DNA of 64,000 nucleotides. It comes from Acanthosepion esculentum. Its lineage: Eukaryota > Mollusca > Cephalopoda > Sepiida > Sepiidae. The notes beneath the pieces were generated by a model, which worked only from the letters and a program-made list of their open reading frames with translations, did no database searches and had not been told where the DNA came from. Each line of letters starts with the position of its first letter. The stretch's first letter is position 1. Positions 43,725-54,410 of this stretch are shown here, piece after piece. Made by a program: the position numbers and the translations under genes. The stretch is from assembly GCA_964036315.1 (NCBI GenBank), contig OZ038487.1, positions 49,660,659 to 49,724,658 on the forward strand. The letters are read 5' to 3'.

Positions 43725-44541
43725 CAGGGTGCGATGGATAAATTGTCACCATTTTATATTTTTAATTTTGCACATGTGTGTTTGTTTTTTATTTTTTGAC
43801 TGCACACTATAGTAGGGTCAGTTGGGCACTGTTTGTGAGAAAAAGAGCACCATGATGCAATTCACTCTACCGGAAATTTGGAAATGACATGCCATATGGA
43901 AGCTCCAATATGAACATTTCAGAGTATTTGGGTGTCAATCTGAGGACAGTGTAGAGGATTCGGAAAGAGCTGGATGAGTCTAATGGTGATTATGAAGGTG
44001 TTTGGAGTGATCACTAGTGATAGCGATGTTCTGCCTCTATTTATCTTCGAATATGTTCTCAGACTCAATGCAGATGCTTACATCAAGTGGCTTGAAGAGG
44101 TAAAGCTGCACTGGGTCAAGAGGGTCAAAAGTGATCTGCACCATGCTACACAAGCAGGAGAACCCAGTCATGGCTGTCAGACAATTTCTGTGACCACATC
44201 ACCACTTACACCTAATTCTCCAGACTGAAACCCCCTTGACTATTATGTTTGGGGTGCAGTTGAGCATGAGTCCAACAAAACTACTTGTAACACCAAAGAT
44301 GAACTGAAGGCTAGGATTATGGCAGCATTCACCAAGAAAATCGTCCAGAAGAGATGCAGGAGATTCCAAAGTCGTCTGGGGGCCGTGGTTGAAGACAATG
44401 GTGATTTTATTGAATAAATTTACTCATTAGTATTTCAAGATATTTTTGTATAATTTTGGCAAATATATCTGTTAAAATGCAATGCCAGTGTTATTTTCAT
44501 TTTTGCATAATTTAGACAACAATTTATCCATCGCATCCCGT
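43725..44541 (+). mobile_element. DD37D mariner element, copy 3, inserted in LINE-J
   Basis: The left end CAGGGTGCGATGGATAAATT and the right end AATTTATCCATCGCATCCCG are near-perfect inverted repeats. Flanking bases reconstitute the LINE-J sequence at a TA (43723-43724 and 44542-44543), as expected of mariner insertion. It is 817 bp, internally deleted. Ends are better preserved than in copies 1 and 2, and it postdates the LINE it sits in. Confidence 0.9.
43850..44417 (+). pseudogene. DD37D mariner transposase relic, copy 3
   Basis: Frames read 'MMQFTLPEIWK' at the N-terminus; 'RIRKELDESNGDYEG' with a shift; then directly 'VFGVITSDSDVLPLFIF', carrying the first catalytic region absent from copy 1; 'RLNADAYIKWLEEVKLHWVK'; 'HHATQAGEPSHG' in a shifted frame where QQDSAPCH would lie; 'PNSPD', 'NPLDYYVWGAVEHE', 'NTKDELKARIMAAFTKK', and a C-terminal 'EDNGDFIE' before a stop. 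The DNA between the N-terminal domain and the first catalytic block is deleted, and bases around the second D are lost. Inactive. Confidence 0.8.
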
Positions 44542-44680
44542 TATAATCTTCAAAAATTTAAATGCAATGTCAATTGCCATAATCTATCTTCTTGAATCCC
44601 CTTTCACTTTCACTACCTACCTGCAGCACCTTGTATACTCATGGCATTGTTGCCTTGCTTGGGGATGAAATAATTAAATG
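44542..44680 (+). pseudogene. LINE-J (split by mariner), 3' end
   Basis: Resumes with ATAATCTTCAAAAATTTAAA (NLQKFKCNVNCH), finishing CTTGCTTGGGGATGAAATAA and an A-rich tail. Together with 43165-43724 it forms one LINE-J copy. Confidence 0.75.
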
Positions 44681-44694
44681 AAAAACAAAAAAAA

Positions 44695-45022
44695 AAATCA
44701 CACTCTTTCTAGGAACATTATCAGATCATTTGTAAACAAATATGCTGCTGATATGACAGTTTATGGAAGCACTACCAAAAAAACATGTTCAGAGCCTTAC
44801 TTACAGCTGACTTCACTGCTCAATGGCTTGTAATTTTTTATACCTCCAAACAAAACAAAATATTATTTCATCATCACCATTCAGACACTGAGCTTTCTCC
44901 AGTTACTGTCAACAAAGTTACATGCTTTGAACATCTGCTGGTGCTTAAGTTCATTCCAGTACTTAAGTGGAAATCACATATATGACCCATCAATAAAGAT
45001 ACCAGAAGAATGGTCAGCCTTT
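44695..45022 (+). pseudogene. LINE-J reverse transcriptase fragment
   Basis: Carries the RT catalytic site in a mutated form: 'FVNKYAADMTVYG' where YADD is expected. It continues 'FYTSKQNKILFHHHHSDTEL', 'SPVTVNKVTCFEHLLVLKFI' and 'VLKWKSHI', matching 'FNxSKTKLLSF' and 'LLGLTFxxDLKW' in other copies. It is upstream LINE-J sequence placed downstream of another copy's 3' end, so it is a separate, 3'-truncated insertion or rearranged fragment. Confidence 0.65.
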
Positions 45023-45024
45023 GT

Positions 45025-45474
45025 CATCTTCAGGAAGTAGGTGATCATGGCTCTCTATAATTTGCCGTCCTTTGTAGCTCTTATTAAATTTTAGCTTTAT
45101 CATTATTTCTCCTAAACCCTGTTCCGCCATCCTCATCCATTTACTCAACCTCATCAAGTATGTTATGCATAGTTTTCCTCTGTCAGCTCTTACCCTCAAT
45201 CAACTCTGTGAGTATCAGATTTTCCAAACCCTCCTTCCTCATTATGTGCCGCAGAAATTTCAAATATCTCATCCTGATTTTAAGTATCAGTTTCCTTTTT
45301 GTTTCCATTTTCTCTAAAACCTTGTCATTGTTCACATGTTCAGTCCATGGCATCCTCAGCATTCTTCTGTAGAACTATATTCCTGTTGCTTCAAGTCATC
45401 TGTGGGAAGGTTGGCCAGCATTCACTGCCATAAAGAAAAACCAGTATTACATAACAGTTCAGTACTCTTCTGTG
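45025..45474 (-). pseudogene. LINE-R C-terminal fragment
   Basis: On the minus strand, 45014-45199 reads 'MRVRADRGKLCITYLMRLSK', 'WMRMAEQGLGEIMIKL' and upstream sequence gives 'RKEGLENLILTEL', 'TKRKLILKIRMRYLKFL' and 'MLRMPWTEHVNNDKVLEKME'. Good match to LINE-R. It starts exactly where the LINE-J fragment ends. Confidence 0.7.
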
Positions 45475-45605
45475 TTTAAACGCCTCTTCTACTCTAACAG
45501 CTTCTTCTCTCGCACGTCACTTCCTCACCTCCCTGATAACTATAATCTTCAAAAATTTAAATGTAATGTCAATCGACATCTTCTGTTGCCTTGATCCACG
45601 TTGTC
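45475..45605 (+). pseudogene. LINE-J fragment between two LINE-R pieces
   Basis: CGCCTCTTCTACTCTAACAG ('RLFYSNSFFSRTSLPHLPDN'), then CAATCGACATCTTCTGTTGC ('NRHLLLP'). Short, without poly-A. Confidence 0.65.
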
Positions 45606-45691
45606 AGCCTGTTGTAAGTTTTATCTTTTTGTTCTTCTTCCAAACGTTTACAAAAGTTTGTTTGGTAGTTTTATTCACTGCATAACTATCC

Positions 45692-45990
45692 CTATTTCCT
45701 TTAATATGTCATGTGAGTGTCAAATTTTCCAAGCTCTCTTTCCTCATTATGTGACCTAGAAATTTCACCTATCTCTTTCTGATGCTATGTATAAGTTTCC
45801 ATTTTCTCTAAAACTATCTGTTCTGTCCATGATATTCTGAGTATTCTTCTGCAGAACTATGTTCCTGTTGCTTCAAGACTCTTCTTCATCTGTGAGGAGA
45901 TTTCCCACCATTCACTACCAAATAGGATAAATATCACTAAACAGTTCAGTATTCTTTTCTTTGTTTGTAATGAAATTTTTATATTTCTTT
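45692..45990 (-). pseudogene. LINE-R fragment, second copy
   Basis: Repeats content of 45200-45474 (CATGTGAGTGTCAAATTTTC, CTCTTTCCTCATTATGTGAC, TTCTGCAGAACTATGTTCCT), so it is an independent copy and not a continuation. Confidence 0.65.
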
Positions 45991-46759
45991 ATCATTTCCT
46001 TCCTACCAAAAATGTAGACAAAATAGTATAAGGAAACTGGCATAAAACCCAAGTCTGTACTTTGCAAAATTACAAGTTTATATACAAAGATTCAAGTTTT
46101 TACCTTTTATCCATTTGTGCACCAGAACTTCGACACAAAATAAAAAAATGTTAAGCTTTCAATTTTGTGAGCAACCAGATGTCTGGTGGTGCCAAATTCA
46201 GGCCTGTACAGAGGGAATGCAACAATTGGGAATTTCATACTATTTGTTGACAGCAGTACGGCCTTGCATTACCATAATGCATTCAGGCTTTATACTGCAG
46301 GTGTATATAGTTTGAATACTTGCAAGGTTTCATCACTCTCATGCAAATGAATTTTTATTGGTACACAATCTTCTAGGTGCCAAAAATTCTATTACTGATC
46401 ACTGTCTTATAAATAACTTAGATATAGTACTCATAAGTAATGAATGCTTTTATTCAAAGCTGTCATATAGGGAAGTGATACTAATCATTTGAATAAGATT
46501 TTAGATACTCCTAAATAGATCTTCAAATATTTCTATCTTCAAAAATATTGGCCTTAACTTACAGATCAACCCAAGTGTATATGAGATGGATCCTCATTGT
46601 ATTTTGTATATGTAGATTGGCAGGTGTGTGTGGTATTATTATTATGTGCGATTTCCCTTCTGTACATGTGTGATCATGGCTCTCCTCAATTTCTCCTCCC
46701 TTGTAACATCTACAGATGTTATAGAACTTAAAAAACTCTACAGAAATCAATCAAAAATT
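45991..46759. other. unassigned; small LINE-R end at 46665-46715
   Basis: TGTGATCATGGCTCTCCTCA and TTTCTCCTCCCTTGTAACAT match the LINE-R minus-strand terminal block. The remaining sequence is unrecognised. Confidence 0.45.
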
Positions 46760-47575
46760 AAATTAAAAATGTTTACTAGAACAAGAAAAAAACTAGCTTC
46801 AAGAATCAAAAAAAGATTTGAGAAAAATTATAAGAGTAATGCACAAGAGAAATAAATTGACCAAAAGTTAAATATCTGAAGAAGCCGGTTTTGCAATTGT
46901 AAGCTGAGAGAAAAGACATAGGCTAAAGACATGAAAGCAACTAAACTACAACTTATAGATCCCAAAGAAATATGTTTGAGTGAAAAACTACAAGAAAATT
47001 CATTCATCAGTAGTAATTTTTATTGATGAATGTAGAGCTATATTGGATTGACCAGATGTTTAGGCTAATGTCTGGGCCCTTTATGTAAGACAACAGGGCA
47101 GGTAGACTAATGTTTTGGACATTTATTTCAGGCAATAAAATTATAGGAGCTTTCAATGTTGATGACTGTATCAAGAAAAATGCACAGAATTATCATAAGT
47201 TCTTGGAGAAGACATTTTTTTTGTGTGGTACAGTTTACAACCAAGAGTTAAACTAAAGTGTATATTCCTGCAAGACAAGCCTTCTTCACATTCTGAAAAG
47301 CTGATTATTGCCCACCTAACTGAAAAAGGCATCAATGACACCAAATTCATAGAATGGATCTGAAGCCTCTCCAGATATTAAATTAATAGAAAATGTGTTG
47401 CCCATCATGAAAAATATGTTGATGAGAATGGAAAAAAAATATTCAATGATATCTGAAAAGCAATAAAAACTGTTGCAAATAATGTTAAATTAGAAATAAT
47501 AAGAAAGTTAAAATTAATGAAAGTCTGGTGAACCTTTTACAATGCAAAGGAGCTCATATTAAAATGCAAATTAAT
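46760..47575 (+). pseudogene. Tc1-like (DD34E) transposase relic
   Basis: Frames follow a Tc1 transposase in order: 'TRKKLASRIKKRFEKN'; 'VVIFIDECRAILD', with the DE-containing first catalytic block; 'NVWALYVRQQGR'; remnants equivalent to 'GNKIIGAFNVDDC'; 'KFLEKTFFLCGTVYNQELN'-type frames; 'VKLKCIFLQDKPSSHSEKL', where the usual QDNAPSHS has lost its N; 'EKGINDTKFIEWI', 'INRKCVAHHEKYVDENGKK', 'KAIKTVANNVKLEIIRKL' and 'LVNLLQCKGAHIKM' at the C-terminus. Stops and frameshifts are frequent. No terminal repeats were identified. A fourth Tc1/mariner lineage in this window. Confidence 0.75.
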
Positions 47576-48380
47576 AAAATAATTTATTCATGTTTCTGTC
47601 AATAAAACATTTTTCTGCCAAATATTTTCTATTTATTTATATGAATTCATACGATATTTTATTTGCATCACAAAACCTAATGTTTCCAAAACAAATGAAC
47701 AAGGTTCTTAATAAAGAAAAGATATGACAAACTGAAACTCACTTCATATATTACTTATGTAAGTATACTCGGAAAACTTTACGATTGATTGGTTAATACT
47801 AATTTTATTGTAAAAACATTAACTTCCATAATAAAATCTGAAAGTGTATACTTCAATATTTTCACATGTAAAATTTATGTAAAATATTCAGGGATAGTCT
47901 ATAAGAAAGTGGTTAGTTTTTAATGTTCAGTGGACTAAACAACATTGAACAGAGAATGTTTTGTCAACTGGAAGCCATCAATGAATGAATTATGCATGAT
48001 TTGAGCCCATGAAAGACTATTGTATTTACTATAATTAAATTCATTTCTTTTTCAGACAAAACAAGCAATACATGCTCAGTTGACTTAAATATTTATGTTC
48101 ATGTTAGACTCTTGTTAACAAGTTGGATAATGAAATCTGAAAATTAAGTTCAAAAGTTAGTCACACTCCCTAGTTTCATTTTAACACCTCTTTCAACAAA
48201 TATTTTCCACTGGTTTCTTCCAAAAGCCCATTGAACTAGAGTACATCATAAAATTGTCATTTTTATAATTATCTATCAAGGGGCCATTATCTTCTCAGTC
48301 ATAATAGATGAAAGCCAATGTCAGGCAAGTCTGCTAAGAGTATAAATATTAACTTAATTATTAGAGTCAGAAAAATGTTG

Positions 48381-48381
<1 letters not shown>
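47576..48381. other. unassigned AT-rich sequence
   Basis: Nothing recognised. Confidence 0.5.

Positions 48382-48411
<30 letters not shown>
48382..48411. repeat. (TA)n microsatellite
   Basis: Immediately precedes a LINE-J 3' end, in the position of its tail. Confidence 0.9.
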
Positions 48412-48414
<3 letters not shown>

Positions 48415-48417
48415 TCA

Positions 48418-50160
48418 GTATCACTCCAAACAAGGCAGTACAGCCACTAGCTCTAGGTAACAAGGTGTAGAGGAATTAGGAACAAAAACCTGAGTAGAAA
48501 AAGAAAAGAGCTGCCAGGACGAGAATAGATAGTGATTGACATTGCATTTAAATTTTTGAAGATTAATTTTGGCTGGAAAGCATGAAGCCAGAAGGGGGTT
48601 CCACAAACAAGAAGTGTGAGATAAGAAACTGTCGATATAGAATTTACAGCTACATCTAGCAAGCTCAACTGTAAATTGATAAAATCTCACTGCCAGTCTA
48701 GTATTGCACTTAAATTCATACAGTCTAGGTACCACAGTGAAGAGCTTCTCTGAACAATTATCATGAAAGTACTTATAAAAAAAAAAACACACAAAGAGGC
48801 AACTTTACAGTGGTGAGCAAGTGACAGAAGCCAAGCTGCCAGATCAGGACAAATAATATTGCTGATTCTTCTTTCTATCAAGGAGCTCTAGATAAATAGA
48901 GAGGGGCACTGGACCATATATGGCATCAATAATTTAAGCCTGGGTAAATGGTAGACTTATAGATAGGCAAGATAGATTCCAGAGAGAAAACTGTCTCACC
49001 CAGCATAGTGAACTAACTTTCTTAGCAGTTGACAATAGCAATGGATTCAAGATAGTCATTCCACTTTATGCCAGCTGAGAACGTTAGCTCGAGAAGACAC
49101 AACAAATCACTTTCCTGGAGGATAGCATCAGCCATGTTGATGGAAGGCAGAGATGGGTTTCTCAGATGATTAATGGAGAGAAGTTTAGTTTTGGAGAAGT
49201 TAAAATTGTCAAGCCATCTTTTGCCCCAGTTAGCTTTGTTCTTGAGGTCATTTTGGATATCAGCTGCCATTTTGACCTTGTCAGACCGTTCAACCTTACT
49301 ATCGAGGCAGGAGTAAATGGTAATATCGTCAGCACAGATGCCAAAATTAGTTGCTGATTTTCAGCTTGTAGAGAAGACCTGAATGTCAGACCCTGTCAAA
49401 GGCTTTCGAGATGTCCAATGCTGCAGCCTGGGCTTCACCATTTTTATCTAGAGTATGACAGACTTCCTGCAATTATTGTTAGTACATCACCAGTTGAGCT
49501 GGAAAAGTGAAAGCCATATTGCTTGTCTGAGAAAAAGACCTGCCTCTAAGAATTTCCCAAAAAGAGGTAGAAAGCTAATAGACTGATAGCTGAATAGATC
49601 AGACAGTTCACCAGAGTTCTTAAAAAATGGAACAAAACATGATAACTTCCAGCAGGCAGGAAAGCAGGAAGCAGCGAGGCATTTATTATACAATTTAAAG
49701 AGAACAGGAGCCAGTTCAGGAGTACACTTCTTGATGGCTATTACAGGGATGCCATCAGGTCCACATGCTTTGTGGGGATCAAGGTTAGAGATGATAGCAG
49801 AAAACATGAAAGGGGTCATGTGCTTATCACTCAACAGAGAATCAGTTCTAAGTGGGAAGTTAGGCAGGAATACTCCAGATGAGAATTTATTGAGCAAAGT
49901 ATTCAGCTTTATCAGCAGGGGATGATAAAACTTCAAATCAATTGAAGAGCGGGGGGGGGGATAGAGAACTTGTACTTATTTAGTACCGTATTATAGAGAC
50001 ACCAGTAATCACTAAAACCAAAGTTTTTAGAAGCAACATGGTGCCTCATCCTCTCAGCAAACAGGGATTTAGGTCCTTCAAGGACTTGCTTACATTTGTT
50101 ACAAGCAGTAGTAAATAGGCACCTGCTATGAGGAGTGCTGTCATTCTGGTATAGCCGGAA
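48418..50160 (-). pseudogene. LINE-J, longest copy (1.7 kb, reverse transcriptase domain)
   Basis: Read on the minus strand from about 50140: 'RCLFTTACNKCKQVLEGPKS', 'RMRHHVASKNFGFSDYW' (pre-RT region); 'LDPHKACGPDGIPVIAIKKC', 'PELAPVLFKLYNKCL' (RT fingers); 'CWKLSCFVPFFKNSGELSD', 'YQSISFLPLFGKFLE' (corresponding to YRPISLLP); 'CADDITIYSCLDSKVE' (catalytic YADD with Y replaced by C); 'MAADIQNDLKNKANWGKRWL', 'NFNFSKTKLLSINH'; 'LLELTFSAGIKWNDYLESIA'; 'RRISNIICPDLAAWLLSL'; 'FKCNTRLAVRFYQFTVE' and 'KINLQKFKCNVNHYL'. It ends at CACTCCAAACAAGGCAG. The KAxGPDGIP and YxxISxLP motifs place it in the jockey/CR1 group. The 5' endonuclease is absent and frames are broken. Confidence 0.85.
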
Positions 50161-50162
50161 AT

Positions 50163-50490
50163 AGTGGCTCCTGTGTGATCTAGTGGCTTAGCATGCTGGT
50201 GTCAACTATGGAGAGGATTATGGTTTCACCTGGTATTTCTGAGAAGGGTTGAAAGCCTCCATGCTGGCTTTGACCCACGAAGAAACCTCAGTGGCACAAT
50301 TTTCTAATTGGGGGTGGGTGAAGATCATATATACAAAATAAGCATTATCCCTCACCACTAGCATGACAGAGTTTCATGCATGACACAATCTTCAGGTGCT
50401 GAGTATGAACTGACCATTGTCAGCACCTGAAGATTGCCTCATGCATGAAACTCAGTCATGCTATTGGTGAGGGGTAATATGTATATTTAT
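50163..50490 (+). repeat. tRNA-like SINE with large palindrome
   Basis: TGTGATCTAGTGGCTTAGCA (A-box-like) and TTATGGTTTCACCTGG (B-box-like) form a tRNA-like head, followed by GGTATTTCTGAGAAGGGTTG. The similar block GGATACTTCTGAGTGAAAGG at 52199 suggests a second family member. The 3' half is the palindrome at 50349-50474. Confidence 0.45.
50349..50474. repeat. palindrome with ~54-bp arms
   Basis: The left arm 50349-50402 and right arm 50420-50474 are near-perfect inverted copies (for example GTTTCATGCATGA versus TCATGCATGAAAC, and CAATCTTCAGGTGCTGA versus TCAGCACCTGAAGATTG), with a 17-nt loop. Confidence 0.9.
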
Positions 50491-52132
50491 TAGTATATAC
50501 TTAATAGCTCTGTTATATTACATCGAGCACTGTTTTATTAACACCAGAATTATATGTGCAATATATATATATAAGTTTCATTAAGAACAACTGATAAAGT
50601 ACTGCAGTTAAGTTTTTTTTATTTAATTTTTTGTGTTTTTATAATTGTTTTTGTTTTCTGGACATAAATTATGTAGAAACTGTCCAATGTTTTCTATGTC
50701 TGAGCAATTTCAGCTATGACTTTATTCAAGGATGATTTTATTTTTATTTGTAACTGAGTGTATGGATTTTTTATGTATGTATTTAGAGTTGCAGGAATGT
50801 TTTATTTTCCAAAGACGGCCAGCATCCCTACAAACTCTAGATCGATCAAAGGAGAATCCGGAGAAGGAGAGAATTTACATTGGATCAACTGGGAAATAAT
50901 TACAGAAAGATATTCAAACCATTTACTATTATCTAAAATATGAAAGATATAGCAATAACATGTTGTCAAAACACATATGGAAAGTGAAAATGAAAGTTAA
51001 CAAGCCCTGTAATTGAATGGGATATAATTAAAAAGATGAAGAAATGGCAATGTTATTTTTATGTGTTAAAAAGCTCTTTCAAAATGATTGCAAATAGAGC
51101 ACTCTTATATACATAAGAAAAGGAATAGCCAAGTCATATATGAGGTCTAGCTATTTGAATTATGCTTTTCTTATTACTTTAAATGCTATATTTAGTGGCT
51201 AAATGTGCTTCAGTAGACTGTTCTGTAAACAGTGTAAATCTATATCTAATGATCTGTGGACTTGGGAGTCTTAATAAAAAAAAATATGCCCTTATAGTAG
51301 GATCTATTTTTAAGTGTAAAGTAATATAATATTTATTAAGTTAGAAACACAGAATCCACTAGCTAATTTTGAATTCATTTTGTATGAACACAATTGTATC
51401 ATTCAGTTATTCATGCACAGTCCCATCACCAGTCATTTTGACATTATCATGCCACAACGGTACAATGAGAAAAGATTAGGTGTATAAGTTCATAGGTGAT
51501 CCACTGTTTCATATTTATTTTACTTATCCAATTGACAGTTGAAAAATCACCGTATATGTAGACATTTTTTCTTACTTATAAATATTAGTTCTTATAGGTT
51601 TTCTAATTACCAAATTAATTATTTAGAGGAGAAGTCCAGTTGCTATTTGTCCTCCTTATCTTTTATAAATTCACCAACCTCTTCTTGTATTCAGTAACAC
51701 TGTACCACAAGTGGCTCTTGAGCCTCATATTAAACCAATCTTAGTATAAAAAAGTTCATTATTGTTTGTATCTTGGAAATGAACTTGTGTCATACCAAAA
51801 ATAAAAAAAAAATAAAAAAAAAACCTCCAATCACAAAACTACCAGACCACTGCCCAAGCCACTGAATCAAACCCCACAAGTTCATATGTTCTTTTTGTAG
51901 CATTTTACAGTTGCTAACGTTGTTTAATTTTAACACTGGTGTTTTGTGGCTTTTTTTTTCCTGTCCTGATTGATATTTAATAAAATTGAAGCAAAACAAA
52001 AACAATAGAAATAAAATTATTTTTTCTTTCTTGTTTTAATTTACTCCTTGTTCTTTTATTTCATTTTTATTGTTGCCAAATTAAGGACCAAAGCCCTAAT
52101 TTGTTATCACATTGATGAAATTCTATTCTCTT
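50491..52132. other. unassigned AT-rich sequence
   Basis: No gene recognised. A GC-richer patch at 50795-50915 encodes 'IPTNSRSIKGESGEGENLHW', without a family match. Confidence 0.45.
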
Positions 52133-52300
52133 GTGACTTGGTGGCTCAGCCAATAAAAATGGCTATCAATGCTGAATGTGTGTCCAAACAGCCAGCTGGA
52201 TACTTCTGAGTGAAAGGAGGTCTACCTCACAGCAGAAGGTCATCTCCTGTCATCTCAGTCCCATGATAATGACTCAATCAGGACAGTATAATTTAATTTA
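52133..52300 (+). repeat. tRNA-like SINE, related to 50163
   Basis: TTGTGACTTGGTGGCTCAGC head and GGATACTTCTGAGTGAAAGG body word. Short and decayed; assignment tentative. Confidence 0.35.
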
Positions 52301-53329
52301 AGGTCTAAAGAAAGTTAACTTGCAGTTCAACTTGAGTTCACAGATTTGAAGAACCACAATGAAGCTCAGCAGGAATTTGGTTTGATAAAATGCAGTTCTT
52401 ATTTGGTTGAAAGATTAAAGACAAGATAAAAAATATCATTGCTCCCCATTTTGAACACTTAAAACTACAGTTCATCATCTTCCTCTTGTTAATAATTTAT
52501 TCACAGTATTTAAGTGAACTCATTTTCATGGCCAGATTTCCCTTGGTTTACATTTCTGTTTCAAATTGTGTCATTTCATTTTACTGTGTTCACATAAACA
52601 TTTTAGGGTTTGATAATATTTCAATATGGGTTTTACAAATTTATTTTTATATTAACCTCTTCTCTAACATTTTCATAATGCATAGTTTTACAGGTATGAA
52701 AGTAGTTAAAGAGAAAGACAGCAAGACATTTTGCAAGATATTCCACTTTTTGGGTTTTCCCATCATAAATTTTGTTTCAGGTTTGTGATCTTTACTTATT
52801 TTGAGAGTCTTGCACTGAACAGGAGATTTGAGGAAGTTATAAAAGTAATTTAGTCATTTCAATAACTTCAAATAACTCAGCTTTGGCACTCTGCATTATT
52901 AAAATTACTTCCCTTTCCACTGAATTCATTTCAAGATCTCTCAATTGCAATAATCTTATTGTTAATTTTATTCAAAGGTGTTTTCTGTTATCATAGCAGG
53001 ATATGGCAACACAACTATGAAACTCAAACAAATTCCAATTCAGGGATCAGAGTCACCTTCAGTGGCAGGATAAACTTTTTGCACAGCAAATGAAGTCACA
53101 TACAGAGTGATAAAGGTTAACGTGATGACAAGAGGCAACTGATCATGTATAACATGTTCACAGAGCAAAACTGATAAGCACTTTTGTAAATACTTAGTTT
53201 TGAAAAAGTCCTTTATATAACTATATTTTATCAAAATTTACTGCATGAAAAATAAACTGATAAATTAAATATAATACAAAACACCACACAACCTACATCC
53301 TCACACAACAAAAAAATCTTTAGGACATA
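52301..53329. other. unassigned AT-rich sequence
   Basis: A 100-codon plus-strand frame (52486-52788) is hydrophobic and AT-driven, with no recognisable domain. Confidence 0.45.
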
Positions 53330-53620
53330 GATGATCATGAACCTCCACAGCTCCCTTTTTTAAATCTCTGTAAACTGCCATGACAGTTTTTGGGAAATGG
53401 AATGGTTTCCCTTGCCTTTTTCATGGTTTGACATTCAGAGATGGTCTTCATAGAGATTAGCTGTTAACCTAATTTAGTGTGTGAGAGAAAGATTCATGCT
53501 TTTCCCAAAAATATTAGTGCAATGTGAAAGTAAAAGATTGGGCCAGAATTTGAACCCTGCCTGCCAAATCTTTTTTTTGCGTAAATAACTATTCCCTCAC
53601 TGGCACATCCTGATTTAATG
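53330..53620 (-). repeat. SINE-B copy
   Basis: Minus orientation: GACATTCAGAGATGGTCTTC, GAGAGAAAGATTCATGCTTT, TCCCAAAAATATTAGTGCAA and CCAGAATTTGAACCCTGC (inverted B-box-like GGTTCAAATTC). The left edge ATGATCATGAACCTCCACAG resembles a LINE-R terminal word, hinting at SINE/LINE tail sharing here too. Confidence 0.55.
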
Positions 53621-54189
53621 TGCACTGAATCAAAGAACAAAAAATTATCCAAGAAAAAATTAGGCTTTAAGATTCTTTAAGGATTTTACAGAGTTATGAT
53701 TTTTAAAAATAAAATGCAATATTATTTTTAATACTAGCAGGGATACATGGTATTGTCCAGAAAAAAACAAAAGAAAAAGAAAAGGAAAAAATTCAGTTAC
53801 TGGAATTGCTTATCAAGTTTCAATTTGAAATTATCCCATGTCTTACAAGACTATTGCTGTACCATTCTAAGTTATAGCCTTTCTCAGGGCAACTAAGTTA
53901 ACTCACCAATGCCCATCTCCATTGTGGCTGACATGCAACATTTACTTATATTGCTTTATATACAAGATTACTAGTCCGACTTACATTTGAAAGCTAACTG
54001 TAGCCAGATATGTAAAAAAAGTCAATTCCAAATTTGGTAATGCTAAGCTATTGTTGTGTCCATAAAGAAATACATGAATAAAAATTTAATTATACTGTCA
54101 CTGGGATATGTCCATAAAAAATAAATAAAAATAATTATAATAAAATAATTAAGTTCTGAAAAGCAAACTTATAGACAGTGTTACTACAT
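53621..54189. other. unassigned AT-rich sequence
   Basis: Nothing recognised. Confidence 0.5.
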
Positions 54190-54410
54190 CTGTCTATATT
54201 TCTGAGATGAGGTATTGTAATTATTTACACTATTTACAATGTTTGAACTGTTGTCCTCATCTTTTTTTGCCATATTCACAATGTTTTGGACATTGTATGC
54301 TCCAGCCTTCTTCAGGTGATTGAAAATTTCCAACTGAACCCTTTATTTTGTCCACCAGGATAGATTGTTCTAGTTCCACGCCTCTTCCAGATGTCTCAGT
54401 ATCAGTTATC
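54190..54410 (-). repeat. SINE-D, copy 3
   Basis: Reverse complement of the 20030-20290 family: TATTTCTGAGATGAGGTATT, TTGCCATATTCACAATGTTT, CAGCCTTCTTCAGGTGATTG and GAACCCTTTATTTTG. Confidence 0.7.

Noticed and set aside
46115..46315. 66-codon frame considered as a mariner N-terminus
   Set aside because: No helix-turn-helix pattern or terminal repeat; could not be tied to any family.
50758..50943. Possible exon encoding 'IPTNSRSIKGESGEGENLHW'
   Set aside because: No recognised family, and splice sites cannot be established from one sequence.
52486..52788. 100-codon frame with hydrophobic stretches resembling membrane segments
   Set aside because: AT-rich DNA gives hydrophobic codons; no motif, no neighbours and no repeat support.
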